Shown piece after piece: positions 24,758 to 37,779 of a stretch of 64,000 bases of DNA. Made by a program: the position numbers and the translations under genes. Position 1 is the first letter of the stretch, and every line of letters begins with the position of its first letter. The stretch is from Fremontodendron californicum (lineage: Eukaryota > Streptophyta > Magnoliopsida > Malvales > Malvaceae): assembly GCA_030761205.1 (NCBI GenBank), contig JAULJL010000004.1, positions 25,021,172 to 25,085,171 of the forward strand. The letters are read 5' to 3'. A model generated the notes under the pieces. That model was not told where the DNA came from and did no database searches. It worked only from the letters and a program-made list of their open reading frames with translations.

Positions 24758-26190
24758 AAAAAAAAAAAATCTTTTTTTATAATATTATTATAATATTCTC
24801 TCCATCTCATATGTAATTAAAAATATCTTATGTTGAATTTTAACTTTCACATTATAATTTTTTTTAATACAAAATTAAACTTGATTTGAAAAGAAAAAGA
24901 AAAAAAAAAAAGTAGTTGTACTTAATAGCAATAAGATATAGATATATATATATATATATATATATTTTACTTAATAATCGAAACATTAATTTGAAACAAC
25001 TAAAAACATACAAACAAATCAACGGTTATGAGACGAGAAGTGAAATTGGGAATTCTATAATTCTTATATGGACTAAAAGTAAACAGGTCACTTTTATCCG
25101 ATTCTGACCGATGAACTTGTAGGGTTGATAATGAATAATAAAAAAATTGAATATCCGATATTATCCGTTTTTATAAATTTGAATAATTTACGAATTCGAA
25201 TATTAGATTTATTATCCGCAACGAATTTAAAACAAATTCGAATATGAATTTTCGGATATCTATTATCTGAATCCGTATTATTTATATTGATAATGAATTC
25301 GAATATCCAAATCCGATATCCATTAACATATTTATTTTTTATTTATTTTTTTTCAAAAAAAAATGAATTAATAAATTCAAATATTTAATGAATTCAAATA
25401 TCTAAAAGATATTACTTTTTAAATCGAATGCGGATTCAGATAATAATATTCGAATAGTAAACAAATAATAAATGAATTTAAATTTTAAATAAATTAAACA
25501 AATTTAAATATTTAAAAAATTATAAATATTCAATCCGCTATTATCTTTATAAGCAAATATCATCATCCATACACCTCAGGCAGGTAAGCAGCACTGAATT
25601 GCAAAGTTGCACTAGAAAAGAAACAAACAACAATTTGCTTCATGATCAAAGTAGAAGAAACAAATAACAATTTGCTTCATTATCAAAGTAGTCAGTATAT
25701 ATTTATACTAATATGTATCGAGTTTCGACATATCGTTTGGGATTTATCGATATTTTTTAAATATTTTTCATATATATTTATAAAACTCATTTTCAAGTGT
25801 TTTAATAAAATATATATTATATACGTATACAAATATATTTCAATTACATATATATATATATATATATTAATATTCAAATATAAAATTTTAAAAATATAAA
25901 TATTTTATATTTAAACTTTTTAATCAAAAATAAATAAAATAAAATAAATATTAAAAAATATAATTAATTATTATTAATTAGATTCAATAGTCTAATTTAA
26001 TAAAAAAAAATAAATGAAATTATGAAAAAGTAAAAATTATTATCATTAAAAATTATTAAGAATTGGTAAAAAAAATCAAGTGAACAAAATAAAAAATTAA
26101 AATTTTGTATAAACCGTAAGAATCAATACGTACCGGTACAGATCGATATAAGTCGATACCTACCAGTACAACCGTTAAGGCTGAGCATTC
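24758..26190. other. AT-rich intergenic DNA
   Basis: No gene seen. It holds an AT microsatellite (24942-24964), a region of repeated ATCCGATAT/GAATTCGAATAT words (25135-25460) that can fold back on itself and may be a decayed transposon, and a 37-38 bp direct duplication at 25618-25692 (AACAATTTGCTTCAT). Confidence 0.6.
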
Positions 26191-26359
26191 GATTGATTCG
26201 GCTGTTTCAGTTTATAAATACTGATAACGGATTAGACCAATTGAATCCATAAAACCGACCGAACCGACATATAAAATCCAAACCGAACTTTTTCGGTTCG
26301 GTTCGGTTCTCTTCCCAGCCGACTAATACACGATTGGGAATGAATGAGTCTCTAGTGAA

Positions 26360-26584
26360 ATGGCTGCGTTGAAATCTAACGGTGATACAAAAAGAGTTTC
26401 AGATGACAAGTTCATCAAAAAGGGACTACATGGTTCAGGTTCAGGTTCTGGAAGTGAGAAGCATGAAAAACGTACAAGAAATAAAGATAGACCTGATCGT
26501 GGTGTATGGGCCCCTCTTCATCGTTCTGATGTTTCCCAAGCTAGTGAGGATTGTCTGATACCCTCTGTGTTACAATCTGCACAG
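26360..26584 (+). pseudogene. Captured exon, possibly UPF3-like
   Basis: An open frame MAALKSNGDTKRVSDDK, then GLHGSGSGSGSEKHEKRT, then RNKDRPDRGVWAPLHRSD and VSQASEDC. The charged, Ser-rich text with DRPDRGVWAPL resembles the C-terminal part of plant UPF3 (a nonsense-mediated-decay factor); this rests on recollection of the family and is tentative. At 26584 the exon ends CACAG followed by GTATCTCG, a good splice donor, and the frame runs on into intron-like DNA to a TAG at 26711. The preserved intron edge argues for capture of genomic DNA rather than an mRNA copy. Neighbouring sequences are transposon-derived. Not expected to be functional. Confidence 0.45.
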
Positions 26585-27007
26585 GTATCTCGTAATTTCA
26601 TGGAAGGTATTAATGCTTCTGCACATGAATATCTGGTGTTTGTAACTGTGGATGGATTTGGGATACAATTCTTGTATCAAGTTGTTGTTCTGTTTAAATT
26701 TGAAGAAATTTAGAAATGAAAGGGGATAGCCGATAGCGTTGCTGTAGGTGAGCGTCTGTCGATTGAAAGAGTAGAATTAAAAAATTAGAAGAGCTTAGGT
26801 GGTTGGGTTTGGGATTAGGGTTTAATTTGACATTTGGATATGGGTATTTTGAATTGGGCTTGGGCTTGAACTGAATTTAATTATTTGGATTTGGGTATTT
26901 TGGGTTTGGATTTGAGTTTAAATATATATTTTTTTATTTTTTTATTGTCGATTTAATCGATTTGTTCGGTTTACAAATATTAAACCGCAAACCGATCGAT
27001 TTAACAC
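26585..27007 (+). other. Intron-like and AT-rich DNA after captured exon
   Basis: Follows the donor GTATCT at 26585. Contains repeated GGGTTTGGGATTAGGGTTT and TTGGATTTGGGTATTTTG runs (26800-26900) and a CGGTTTACAAATATTAAACCG stretch. No coding signal. Confidence 0.5.
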
Positions 27008-27015
27008 ATTTTAAC

Positions 27016-28365
27016 TAGAGGTGGCAAAATGAACCCGAACCCGAAAACCCGCCCAGGAAAACCCGAACCCGAACCCGCCCAAACCCGATTTGACCAAAAA
27101 GTCAAAAACCCGAACCCGAAAAAGCCCTGCCCGTATCGGGCTGGGCTTGGGCAGGATATTTTGTGTTCCGGGCCGGCCCGGCCCGGAACAGTAATTTTTA
27201 TTATAATAATATTATTTTATTTAATTTTAATTATAAAAAAATAAAAAAATTATTTTTTATTACAATGAACAGTGTTTTCGGGCCTAAACGGGCGGGCCGG
27301 GCCGACCCAGGGCCAGGCCTGGGCAGAGAAAATAAAAAAAAACTGAGCCGCGGCCCGGCCCGGCCCATAAGCAGCTCTAGTTATATTTATGCGGTTAGGT
27401 TAGGGTGGGTTTAATTGGATTATGGCTTTCATGTGATTTTATTTTAGCGGGTGGATTTAATGGGGTTTTGGGTTTTATGGCCTTTTGGTTTTGGGTATAT
27501 TTATTATATATTAATAAATAATCATATTAATTATATATTTATTACGTATAATTTAAATATAAATTATATTTTTTAGTACTACTTTATAATTTATACTTTA
27601 TACTGATGAAAAAAATATAAGTACTCGATATATATATATATATATTTTGATTATAAGCATAAATTTTTTGCATTTTATAAGTATATAAACGAATAGATGA
27701 AGGCCAAGATTTATTTTTATAAGGTTTTTATTTTATAGTGAATATAAATTATAATGTATTTATATTTTGAAATTCGAGCTCATCAAATCAGTTATTTTAA
27801 ATATCAATATATTAATTTATAATATATTATATTTTTTATAATAAATTATTTCAAAATTTGATTTTATATAACAAATTAATTTCTTATTCTTTTGGTGCTA
27901 ACAAATATTAATTTTAAAAAATAAATATAATTAAAAATATCATATAATAGCAAAAGTATAAAAATAAAAAAAATAATAATAATAAATTAATAATTTGTTT
28001 TTAGATATAAATATTTAAATTACGTAAAAATGATTACATCTAATATAAAATAAAATAATGTAAAACATACCCGTACCCAGATCGAACCCAAACCCAGACC
28101 GAACCCGAACCTGAACCCGAATGGGCCCGAACCCGAATGAGCCCGAAACCGAATGGGCCCGAACCCGAATGGGCCCGAACCCGAATGAGCCCGAACCCGA
28201 ATGAGCCCGAACCCGAATGGACCCGAACCCGAATGAGCCCGAACCCGGATGGACCCGAACCCGAATGAGCCCGAACCCGAATGAGCCCGAACCCGAATAA
28301 ACCCGAACCCGAATGAACCCGAACCCGAATGAACCCGACCCGAACCCGCCCAATTGCCACCTCTA
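27016..28365. mobile_element. Non-autonomous hAT transposon
   Basis: Ends are TAGAGGTGGCAA at 27016 and its inverse TTGCCACCTCTA at 28354-28365. It is flanked by a perfect 8-bp direct repeat ATTTTAAC (27008-27015 and 28366-28373), the length hAT transposases make. Length 1350 bp, no transposase. Subterminal CCCGAACCCG words occur at both ends. A GC-rich segment (about 27120-27380) with GGGCCGGGCCG words ends CAGCTCTAG and may be a second nested hAT end. Confidence 0.9.
28075..28340. repeat. 16-bp minisatellite (CCCGAACCCGAATGRG)
   Basis: About 16 copies of a 16-bp unit near the right end of the hAT element. Because 16 is not a multiple of three, each minus frame cycles through FGFG, IRVR and HSGS, giving long open frames that are not proteins. 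Confidence 0.9.
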
Positions 28366-28373
28366 ATTTTAAC

Positions 28374-28750
28374 CAAACAAACCCACCGACCGTACTGAAA
28401 ACCAAAAAAAATAAACCGAAAAAACCAAATCACGTCAATTTTTTCAATTAAATCGATTCTCCGACTTTTTAACCGATACATACCGACTTATACAACCAAT
28501 ATCTATACAGTACTGACTACCATGTTAACGACTCTTTAAGAGAAGGTTAACTCAACGTTTTGAACTAAAGTTAACAAAACATAAATATATAATTCAATTA
28601 ACTAGAGATCTTCCAGCATCAAACAACTGACTGTTACAAAACAATACACAAGACTCGACGGAGGAACACAAGAATTATCATTCACATCCACTTAATATTC
28701 CATATTTCCTCAAAAGCATGAAAAGGGCAAAAAGGAATAATAGATCATCA
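28374..28750 (-). other. 3' flank of the NOLC1-like gene
   Basis: Downstream of the stop codon of the minus-strand gene. The first 200 bp below 28750 are likely 3' untranslated region; further down are CCGACC/ACCGAAAA words of transposon type. No separate gene. Confidence 0.5.
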
Positions 28751-31700
28751 TTATTCCTCATCAGAATAATTGAATTTTATCGAATGTGACTGCAGATCAA
28801 TCTGTCCTCCTCTGTACGATCCACGTTTCTTCTTGGTCTTCTCATGCCGGAAATCCCTGAGTTTACGATGAGAAGCATGTGCATTAGACATTTCAGGCAC
28901 CATCTTGCTTAAGCATAATATTGCAAAACCCATCCACAACAAAGCACAGAAAAATTCATTTCCAGCAAAATATTAACACTTCTGACTGGGCATGGACACC
29001 ACAATAAAGTCACTTTAACCAGGTTTATTTCGACCTTGCAAATGTAAATAATTTTGCAGCACATTATATAAGTATGAATTCAGCATCTAGAAACAGACTT
29101 CAAATTAAGTTTACAATTCAATAATACGGAATGTATATTAAGCTAACAAGGAATCAATCAGATCAAAAGCCAAGTCAATTACAGCAATACCATGAGCCTG
29201 TTGACAGTAATCCTTTGATGTGCTCTCCCTTGCCTTTTATCCTATAACTCATGTAGTTTTCAATCAGTTAGTTGCCTACAAACTACCACTAACAAAAGAA
29301 ACACTTAAATGTCTTGAGTTTAACACATTGAGAGTCCTAGGAGATGGCAAATTGTCAATCCCTGCTAGATTGATGATAGAACGTCAAGTTCTTCACTTAA
29401 ATACTTGTTTTTCAGCATTAAACTCATCCACTTCCATTTATATTGAACTATATTCTTGACCTAAGACAAAAGCATGTTGAATCAATGGTTATCTAGACTT
29501 TAGGTTATAAACCCAAGAGATCAAAGTGGTATCCCCTGCAACTACAATGCCAAAAACATTATATACGGGAGTTTAAAACTTAACTTCTGCTATAAAGGCA
29601 TTGTATAAGAAATATAGCCAGCTTACGAGGAAAAAGAAGAGCAAATACATGAGGAATTTTAATTCACACTAAGATTCAGGAAAATCATCAAGTCAGCAAT
29701 CCCGTTTGATAGGTTTTACAGGTTATGAAGGTCTATCAACACAAAATCAGTTTGGACTTGAAGCCATTACTTGAGAATCCTCGTACATATGATTTAAAAT
29801 AAACAGAATATCTTATTTGAGTATCAAGAGGACCATTGATTCCAATTGCAGACCTTAGAAATAGTTGTTCGAAAATAAGCATCGAGATAAAACAAGGAAA
29901 GGGAGAGGTAACAAGGAAAAGATAGAACCTAAGCCTCGAAGGTCAATCTAAGAATCATATGCCAACTTGAGAAAGTTCAAATCCTAATAATTAAGAAAAT
30001 CTCCAGCAACCCCAAACCAATAATGACAAGCCTGTTCTTGTAACGCACTAACACTGGAGTCCAGGTAACTAGTAATATTAATTTACTTTGGAATCAGAAA
30101 GGAGCATGGTAAACTCAACTTCAGAAGTGAACACAGAACATAATATTAGTATTGGCTTCACATATAGTGCTATTTATGAGTTACTGCTCCTTATGAATGT
30201 TAGAATCAAGATCCAGTTCAGGGAGATCCTAATTGTACAATTTTGGTACCAAACATACATATGTTTCAGACGTTTACACATGACCACATATACACATACC
30301 TTCCTCTTACTTGACCAAGAACTTCTTGCGCTTTTGCACCATATCCATTTTCAGCACCATCCTGCGAAGATTTTGGAAGTGACCAAAAATATTCATATAA
30401 CAGCAAAATAAATGGAGCATTAAAGAAAACAAGGAGAGGGGAAGATAGATTATACCTTTGCCCAGTATGAATTATCTTCAAGCTTCCTATCAACAAATAC
30501 TACCTCATCGATGTTCACTCTTTGAAATGGTTTCTTTGGTTGCAATAAAAGACAACACTCGATATTAGAACTCTTATGAATCAAAGACTAAATAATATTA
30601 CAATTATTATCCTTATTACTTAACATTCTTGAGGAAAGCTATTGCCATAATAAGAACCATTCAAAAGAACCAAAAATCAACTCTCCCTCAAGTATAAACA
30701 CCACTCATCATCAAAAACAACAGCCAAACCGAGAGGAGTGAGAGGAATAAAGTAAAATAAACAACACACGTCCTACGATGTTATAAGGTTAAGAAAAACG
30801 CCAATACCAAGATTGCAACATCAAAATCTCACGTCCAACCTTCAAATTACCACAAAAAATTTGAACACTAAAAACTCATGCAGCGTGAAAACAAAAAGGA
30901 CTGGAAACACCTGAGTGGAGCATAGTGTTCCTTAAAGTTAATTGAGGCTCAAAACAGGCCAAATTAACAATGTAGAAAATTCAAACATGAAGCAACTAGT
31001 CAGATTCAAGATGCCAACATATAGCCCCACAAGTTTTTAAAAGCAAAATCTCTTTAGGGTTGTGGCACTAGCCATCTTTCATGAACCTCAAAATTTCTCT
31101 ACAAGGAATAAGCCTGTAAATCCTACTTAGTAACAAACACAACAAATAAGGTATCGTTGACAAAAAAGAAAAGAAAAAGAGTAAGGTATCATCCCTGTCT
31201 CTCTAATTACCAAAGAGATTTCAGAAGCAGGGATTTAATATACAGTTAAATGCACGTTTTCTTAAAACAAAATTGCATTCAATATAGACTAGCATGTGCA
31301 ACACATGTAAAATCTAGATTCAACATAGTAAAGGAGAGTCAATGAAATATGCATTATTTTAAATCAAAGAACGATAACAAGCAAACTAAGGCCGGAATTT
31401 GGTTTCAATACATCATTCTTATAAAATGTTCCACAAATGAGGAAGATATTCATAAACTTACCTGAACTGAACCATTTTGCTGGTTCTTCAAGCTCTTTTG
31501 CTCAGAATTCTTTCCATTTTTCTCAATGTTCCCTTTTTCCTGCTCATGAAGCTGTTTAGCAGGCTTCTTTAGAAAACCATTGACACCAACCTCACCACTT
31601 TCTCTTTTATTTTCTTTACCAACATGTTTGTCAGCTCCCACTAATGAATTTAACTTTGTGAATTGCTCTTCTGGACTTTCTGTCTTTCTACGTTTAGAGT

Positions 31701-34700
31701 CTTCAATAGCATTTTCGTCAACAGGCTGAGAATCATGTACTTCAGAATCCAATCTTTTCCTTTTCTTGGAACCTTTACTATCTGTGATTGTTGTATCATC
31801 CTTCGAGATCCTATTTTTATTATCTTTAGACTCTATTCTACTTGATTCTCCTTTTTCTATATCTTCAGAACCATCCTTCTTTTTCTTTGATTTGCAAGTC
31901 TTGTCTTCCAATGATATCTCACTAGCATTCAAAGTAGTAGCAGCGTGTGGCTTGTCCTCTGAACCATGTTGGTCAACACTTTCAACAAAAGAATTAGAAG
32001 TCAGCTTGTTTCTCTTTTTCTTCTTATCCTTAGTTTTATTCTCTATCCCAGCATCAGACACTCTGTTACACTCTGTATATACTGCATGTTTAGATTTTTT
32101 TTCAGATTCCCCACCTAATGATTCTGAAGGATAACATTCTACATTATCAACATGAGATTCAGAATACAGCTTGCTTTTTTTCTTCTTTTTGTCCTTCTCT
32201 TTCTTAGCAGACTCATCCAATTGCAACCCACCCATAACATCAGCAATAGGTGCCTTCGCTGCTTCATGGAAAACTTGCTCCTTACTCTTCTTAGAGTTGG
32301 CAGATTTATCATCAACTTCAGATTGACCAGCTATAGAATCGCTACTACTCTCATTGCTTCTTTTCTTCTTTTTCTTGGCAGCAGTTTCAACAGTCAAAGC
32401 AATACCAACTTGTCCTTTACTATTAGGATTGCCATCCACCTGCATATCTGCAATTCCACATTTTTAGTATCAGAATCAACACCAAAATGTATTAATAATG
32501 TCGTCACAGAATAGGATATTCTTAAGTGAGTTTAGCAGACCTTGAACCCACTCTCTGTTTAAATTTGAGCTGGAATGATCACTGCAAAATATAGAAGTTG
32601 AAAAAATGAGAAAAAAAACAGGGAAAAAAATGAAATGACAAAATAAGATCCGGTAAGGATAGGACAGACAAAATGTTAAAAAAAACACGCATCACATCAG
32701 TTAATTGTGGCTCTGTCTTACCAAAATAAGTGGCATTCTACAAGTTTCATTCGATATAGGACACCACCAATATCATGGAAAGGATTAAATGGTATAATGA
32801 AGAGATTCATGCATCATAACAATTACTACACTTCATAAGAGCAAACATAAACCATGTGAAACCAAAGCTAAATAAAATTCCCATATGCACTTTTCTGTTC
32901 ACATGCAGATCACTGCACATTTATATCTGTGCGTTCTCAATGGCATTACATGCATAAGTTTAATGTTAAATCATAAAGGCATTGAAAACAGTAAATGTAA
33001 AGGCAAATGTGATTATAACATGCATGAATAGCGAGGCCTTAATCTTTTCTTTCTCTCTCTCTCTCACAGATACACACACACACGCACATGAGGAGATAGA
33101 GATTATCCCACTTAATAAAAGTTCAAACAATCAAGAATAAAAAATTTCTCATCCTACCTCATTGCCAGATACTTGCAGCACATTTCTTCCAAATCCAGGG
33201 AAGAACCTGTCAAATCATTTTTCTGCATAAATAGAAGAGAAAGAAAATTAATACAAGAAGTCAAGCCAATGAACAGAAATTTTGCATGGAAGAATGAATG
33301 AAAACTCCTAATGCAATTAACTGACAGGCACAAACACACACACAGAGGCAGTAAGAAGACAGAAAAATATGGGAAAAATACAGTATTGCAAAAACAAGCT
33401 TCTCATCTTAAGGGAGAATAAAAAAATGTGCTTCAAGAAACACAAAATAATGCTTCCACACACATATAGAGACAATAAGAAAGATACATTATACATGAAC
33501 AAGCTCCCAACTTACGAAGATAAAAATATCAAATGCTCCAAGAAACATGAGATTCACCTACTGATGTGGAGATATTTAGGACAAACCGAAAAATCCTGTT
33601 TAACTGGTTACTTCTTAGGCATTATAGTTCAGTAAGAAAAACTACTGTATAATTTTTTTTTTTCCAAAATAATTATTATAGTTCTAAATTTTTTCTCATG
33701 GGAAGTGGAATAGACGTGCTGCAGTCAGTGATCCTATATGTGACTCTTAAGAAACCCACCCCAAATTAATAAAGAAAATGAAAAGAAAGGAATCTTAACA
33801 ATCATTGTTTGGTTAAATGGTGGAAAGGAAAGTGAATGATTCATTAATAATATTTTTTTTCCAATTATAACCTTCTTTTTATAAACTAACATATAATATA
33901 AAACTGTTTTCATTGGAATATCAAACCAAATAGTAAAACAATGTACACTAAATCAAAAGAAGAAAACTAAAAAAAAAAAGTGTTAAACTTTATAAAATAT
34001 AAAAGGGAAATTTTTTAACTTTACTTTCCTCTGTATTCCCACCAAAGTATTACAAAGTGGGCATTTCAAAGAAAAGCAAGGGATACTTAATTTCCCTCAC
34101 TTTCCTTCATTTAATTTAAAAATTTTCCCAAACCAAGGAATGGTTTCTCTCAATTCTCTTTGTTTTACTTAACTTTCCTTTCCCTTTCCCTTCCCCAAAC
34201 TTAGTAAATAAGTAACTTTCCTGCTATAATCTAAAGCCACTTGTACTGCATAAAACGCCATTCCTTGCATTCGGAATTCAAGCATCGAAAGTGATGGTCA
34301 TAAGCACATAATAGCTGACACTCAGCCTATTTTGCAATCACGGTTAATGTCAAAATGGCGGCGGAACATACCAAAATATGATCACCGAATAAAAGGTCTA
34401 ATCTCTCAAGAAATATTAGTTAAGGCTAAGAATCATGAGGGCTATGAACAGAGTAGCGGATAAAGATAATTGTCCTTAGATTGGGAAATAGATCTCTTAT
34501 GCCTTTGAGCTTGTAGGTTTGTTTATTGTAACCTGATAAGCCATTACTTCATTACAAATGAAACTAAAAAAAAAACACAAATCTCCAAGCCTACCACGAA
34601 GTTCGGAAAAAAGTAGGTATTTTTACATTTGGCAGAAGAGCAATGGAGTCTTTCTATCAGTTTTCAAATACCCAAGAATCAATCAGCAATCAAACTCAAA

Positions 34701-34875
34701 TATACATACCGAGAATACAAAAAATGAAAAAAGAAGAAACCTGGAGTTGGGCTTCGGAGAGAAACTTCTTGAGGGTTTTGGAGAAGGAATTGCGTTCGAG
34801 AAAGTGGGCGATGGAGAGGAGGAGAAGAGACTTTAGGTGGGGATTCAAGGACTGAGCTGAAGCCTTGTTTTTCAT
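28751..34875 (-). CDS. LisH/SRP40 nucleolar phosphoprotein (NOLC1-like)
   Basis: Homologue of yeast Srp40 and animal Nopp140/NOLC1, nucleolar chaperones of snoRNP and ribosome assembly. Seven exons join in phase with GT-AG introns: 34741-34875, 33158-33222, 32541-32581, 31462-32447, 30456-30533, 30300-30361 and 28751-28856 (490 residues). Exons 1-3 hold a LisH domain (LLLLSIAHFLERNSFSKTL, then SSLDLEEMCCKYL), which dimerises proteins. Exon 4 (about 328 residues) is a disordered Ser/Lys/Asp region with many basic clusters (KKKKKRS, KKRKRL, KRRKTE) beside acidic serines, as in CK2-phosphorylated nucleolar proteins. Exons 5-7 form the SRP40 C-terminal domain (KPFQRVNIDEV, DNSYWAK, FRHEKTKKKRGSYRGG). 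An upstream in-frame ATG at 34953 would add 26 residues, but it lies about where transcription should start. The gene appears intact. Confidence 0.93.
33051..33088. repeat. CT and CA microsatellite in intron 2 region
   Basis: TCTCTCTCTC followed shortly by ACACACACACAC, just downstream of exon 2 of the NOLC1-like gene on the minus strand, within intron 2. Confidence 0.8.
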
Positions 34876-34973
34876 GGTTGGGTTCGAAGAAAGTAGTACA
34901 ACTTGGCGAGGCTTCAAAGCTATGAGCGAAGGGGAAGGCTTCGCTACCAGCATATATAATTATAAATAATAAA

Positions 34974-35020
34974 TTTATATAAACCTCGCCCCTCGCTCTC
35001 TCAACTAGAGACTAGGGTTT
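34974..35020 (-). promoter_or_regulatory. TATA box and telo-box of the NOLC1-like gene
   Basis: Minus sense TATATAAA at 34981-34974 and AAACCCTA (telo-box) at 35020-35013. Telo-boxes are common in plant genes for ribosome biogenesis, which fits the product. A TATA box here predicts transcription from about 34950, leaving about 75 nt of leader before the ATG at 34875 and making the ATG at 34953 unlikely to be used. Confidence 0.65.
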
Positions 35021-35040
35021 TGCTTTTTCTTTTTTTTCTT

Positions 35041-36894
35041 TTTCGGTAGCGAGACAAGAATTTCTATTTTTTTGGCCGAGGTTTAAAGAATTTCTTTGGT
35101 TCTTTTTTTTCCTTTGTGATCGCAGAAGATTTTTTTTTGGTTAAAACTATTTAAAAAAAAAATTATTCTATCGACTCGGTTAATAAAATTAAAATAAATT
35201 AGATTTTTGTTTTCCGATATACTTATCTTTTACCATAAAATACAAGGTTTTTTTTTAAAAAAAAAATATTATGTTCTTTGCTTCTTCTTTCTCTCTAAAA
35301 AAAATAAAATAAAATAAAAAAACAATAATCATGACGTAAATGAATAATGTGTTGTGATGTAATTTGATTAATTGAAATCATGATTGACGTGATGAAAAGT
35401 GCCCACATATTACATGGATTGATGGATGGAAGAAAAAAATATTACGTAAAAAATAAATTTTACAATAAAAAAAATTATGTATGCATAAATACTTTTTTTT
35501 AGAAGTGAGTCCATTTTTAAAAAAAAAAAAGTTGATGAATTTTCTTAAAAAATTATATAAAAAATTAAAAAACATTGATATTTTTATTGTATCATTTGAT
35601 ATTATATTTTTTTTTGTATTTTGATATCACTTGAATCGTAACATTAAACTCAACCAATACTTTAAATATAGTATAATATTAATAAAATTGCTGATTGAAT
35701 TTGATATCACTGAATCAAGTGATATCAATTCAGTTGATGAAATGATACAAAATTTGAATTAAAATTATAGTAAATTTATAAAATAAAAGATAAAAATATC
35801 ATTTATTATGAAATTTAAATATTTTTAATTAATTTTATTTTTTAAAAATATTTAAACATGAAAAAATAAAACTATCCATTATTTTCATAATTAGGTAACT
35901 TCTTTTCTTTCACCACACAATGGGTGTGCTAAAATTTAGTAATTTCTAAAAACACTAAATTGGTGAAGACTACGGTGGAAACTTTTTGAGTGGGAATGGT
36001 GCGTTCCATTTCTATTCTAATCTTCTGGTGAATTGGCGTGAATTTTAATGACGGACACAGTACTTCAAATAGAGATGGAATAAAAAAGTTTGTATAAAAA
36101 ATGGAGAATTTCAAAATAGGACAAATAACAAAATGAATTTGAGTTTGCTTGTGTAAAAAAACATATTTATCAAAAAAAGCATTTATGATAAAAAGAAAAA
36201 AAACATTTTTATAATAATTAATAAAAAATTATTATGTAATTATTTAATTTATTATAAATATTTTTTTATCATAGATAATATTATATTTGACTTCTATAAT
36301 TTATAAAAATATTTATTGTAATATTTGTACTAAAATGTTTAATATAATATTAAAATTTTCATAATAGTTTTACAAAATAGAGATTTTGACATAACTATTA
36401 AAATATTTCAAAAATATTTATTATTCATATAATTTTTTACTATTTGTAATATTTATTTTAAATATAGTAATATTTGTATTTTAATATTTTTAAATATATT
36501 TTGAAATTTTTATTAATGTAATAATTTTTATTAATAGCATTTAAGAAACGGGTCAAGTCTTCAATATTCAAGATTCAAGTCCGGCTCAATCCATTTTTTA
36601 ATTATATAATATGATATATTATTTTCTATTTATATATATTATGTAATTTATATCATATAAAAAATAAATATATATAATATATTATAATGTAAAAATTAAA
36701 AAATAGATTAAGTTTTATATTTCAAAACTTAAAAAAATAAATAAAGTACTAAAGATTAAATAAAAAATATATATTTTTATATTGTCTTAGAAACAAATAA
36801 TATAGGTGAAGTAAACTTGGCTTGATACGACCCACAAATACTTTTATTGACAATTAACTTGACTCATAAACAAGTTTAATCATATTTAGTATTT
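35041..36894. other. AT-rich intergenic DNA with a palindrome
   Basis: No gene seen. A near-perfect 35-nt palindrome (GAATTTGATATCACT, loop GAATC, AGTGATATCAATTC) lies at 35697-35731, and a related half-site is at about 35624. The rest is A/T runs. Confidence 0.6.
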
Positions 36895-37184
36895 TGAGAA
36901 AAGTATATTTACTCTTAAGAATTGATAGAAAATACATTTATCCCCTAAGATTTGAAAAACACTCATTTACCCACATAAGGTTTGGCACAAAATTCACGAA
37001 CTATCCTAAATATTTCTAAGTTAATTTTAAATAGAAAGACAAATATACCCTTTGTTACTTATTAATTATTTCTTTCACTCAAATTTTTTTTACCTACAAA
37101 ATTATCTTTAATTACTATCCAAGTTTAATTCTAATTAAATTATATTCTAATTCAAATATACATGTTAAATATTTTAAATTTATG

Positions 37185-37366
37185 TCAATGTGAATTGATT
37201 CAGTTGGTTGAATACTCATTAGTGCCTTGGCAAGCATCAGAGTTCGAGTCTCACCAGCAGTTCCACTTGGTGTGTAATTTGTAAGTACAACTGTTAGTCC
37301 TCTCTAAAACTCGTGGCATGCCCTAATCCTGAACTAGGTAGCCTCCCCTCACTTAATTTTTTTTTA
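37185..37366 (+). mobile_element. tRNA-derived SINE, candidate
   Basis: Inside the long-TIR element. It has a tRNA-like A box (TGATTCAGTTGGTTGAATAC, 37195-37214) and a B box (AGTTCGAGTCT, 37241-37251) at about tRNA spacing, then an unrelated body ending in a T run at about 37358-37366. A target duplication was not evident. Confidence 0.55.
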
Positions 37367-37779
37367 TCCAAAAATAATTTAAACTTATCTTTAATTAAAT
37401 TATATATATTATCTTTGATATTAATAAATTATGTTATTATTATTTAAAAATAAAGCAATTCTCATTATTTAAAAAGGTCAATTGAAAAAGAAATTGATTA
37501 AAATTAAAAAAAATGAAAAATAGATAGAAAAAATAAAAATAAAATTATCGTATTTTTAATATTTAAAGTAAAATCTGAATAAATATTAATTTGATTAACA
37601 TAATGCTAACATAGTTACTTTTTTAAGAGATAAAATGTGTTATTCAAAATAACAGGGGTAAGTTTATTTTCAATAAAATCTCATGAAAGATAATTATATT
37701 CTTTTTTATTCTTTTTTTTCCTCTTTTTTTCATTTTTTCTTTAACTAAATTTATTATCACTAAATTGTTTAAATAACAG

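Noticed and set aside
24780..24830. CTCTCCATCTCA word like a Stowaway or other MITE end
   Set aside because: No inverted partner or target duplication could be found nearby.
28015..28481. Long minus-strand frames rich in FGFG, IRVR and HSGS
   Set aside because: They are the three readings of a 16-bp minisatellite inside a hAT element; no start, domain or exon structure supports a protein.
29220..29459. Plus-strand frame of 79 codons
   Set aside because: Lies inside the last intron of the minus-strand NOLC1-like gene and shows no domain.
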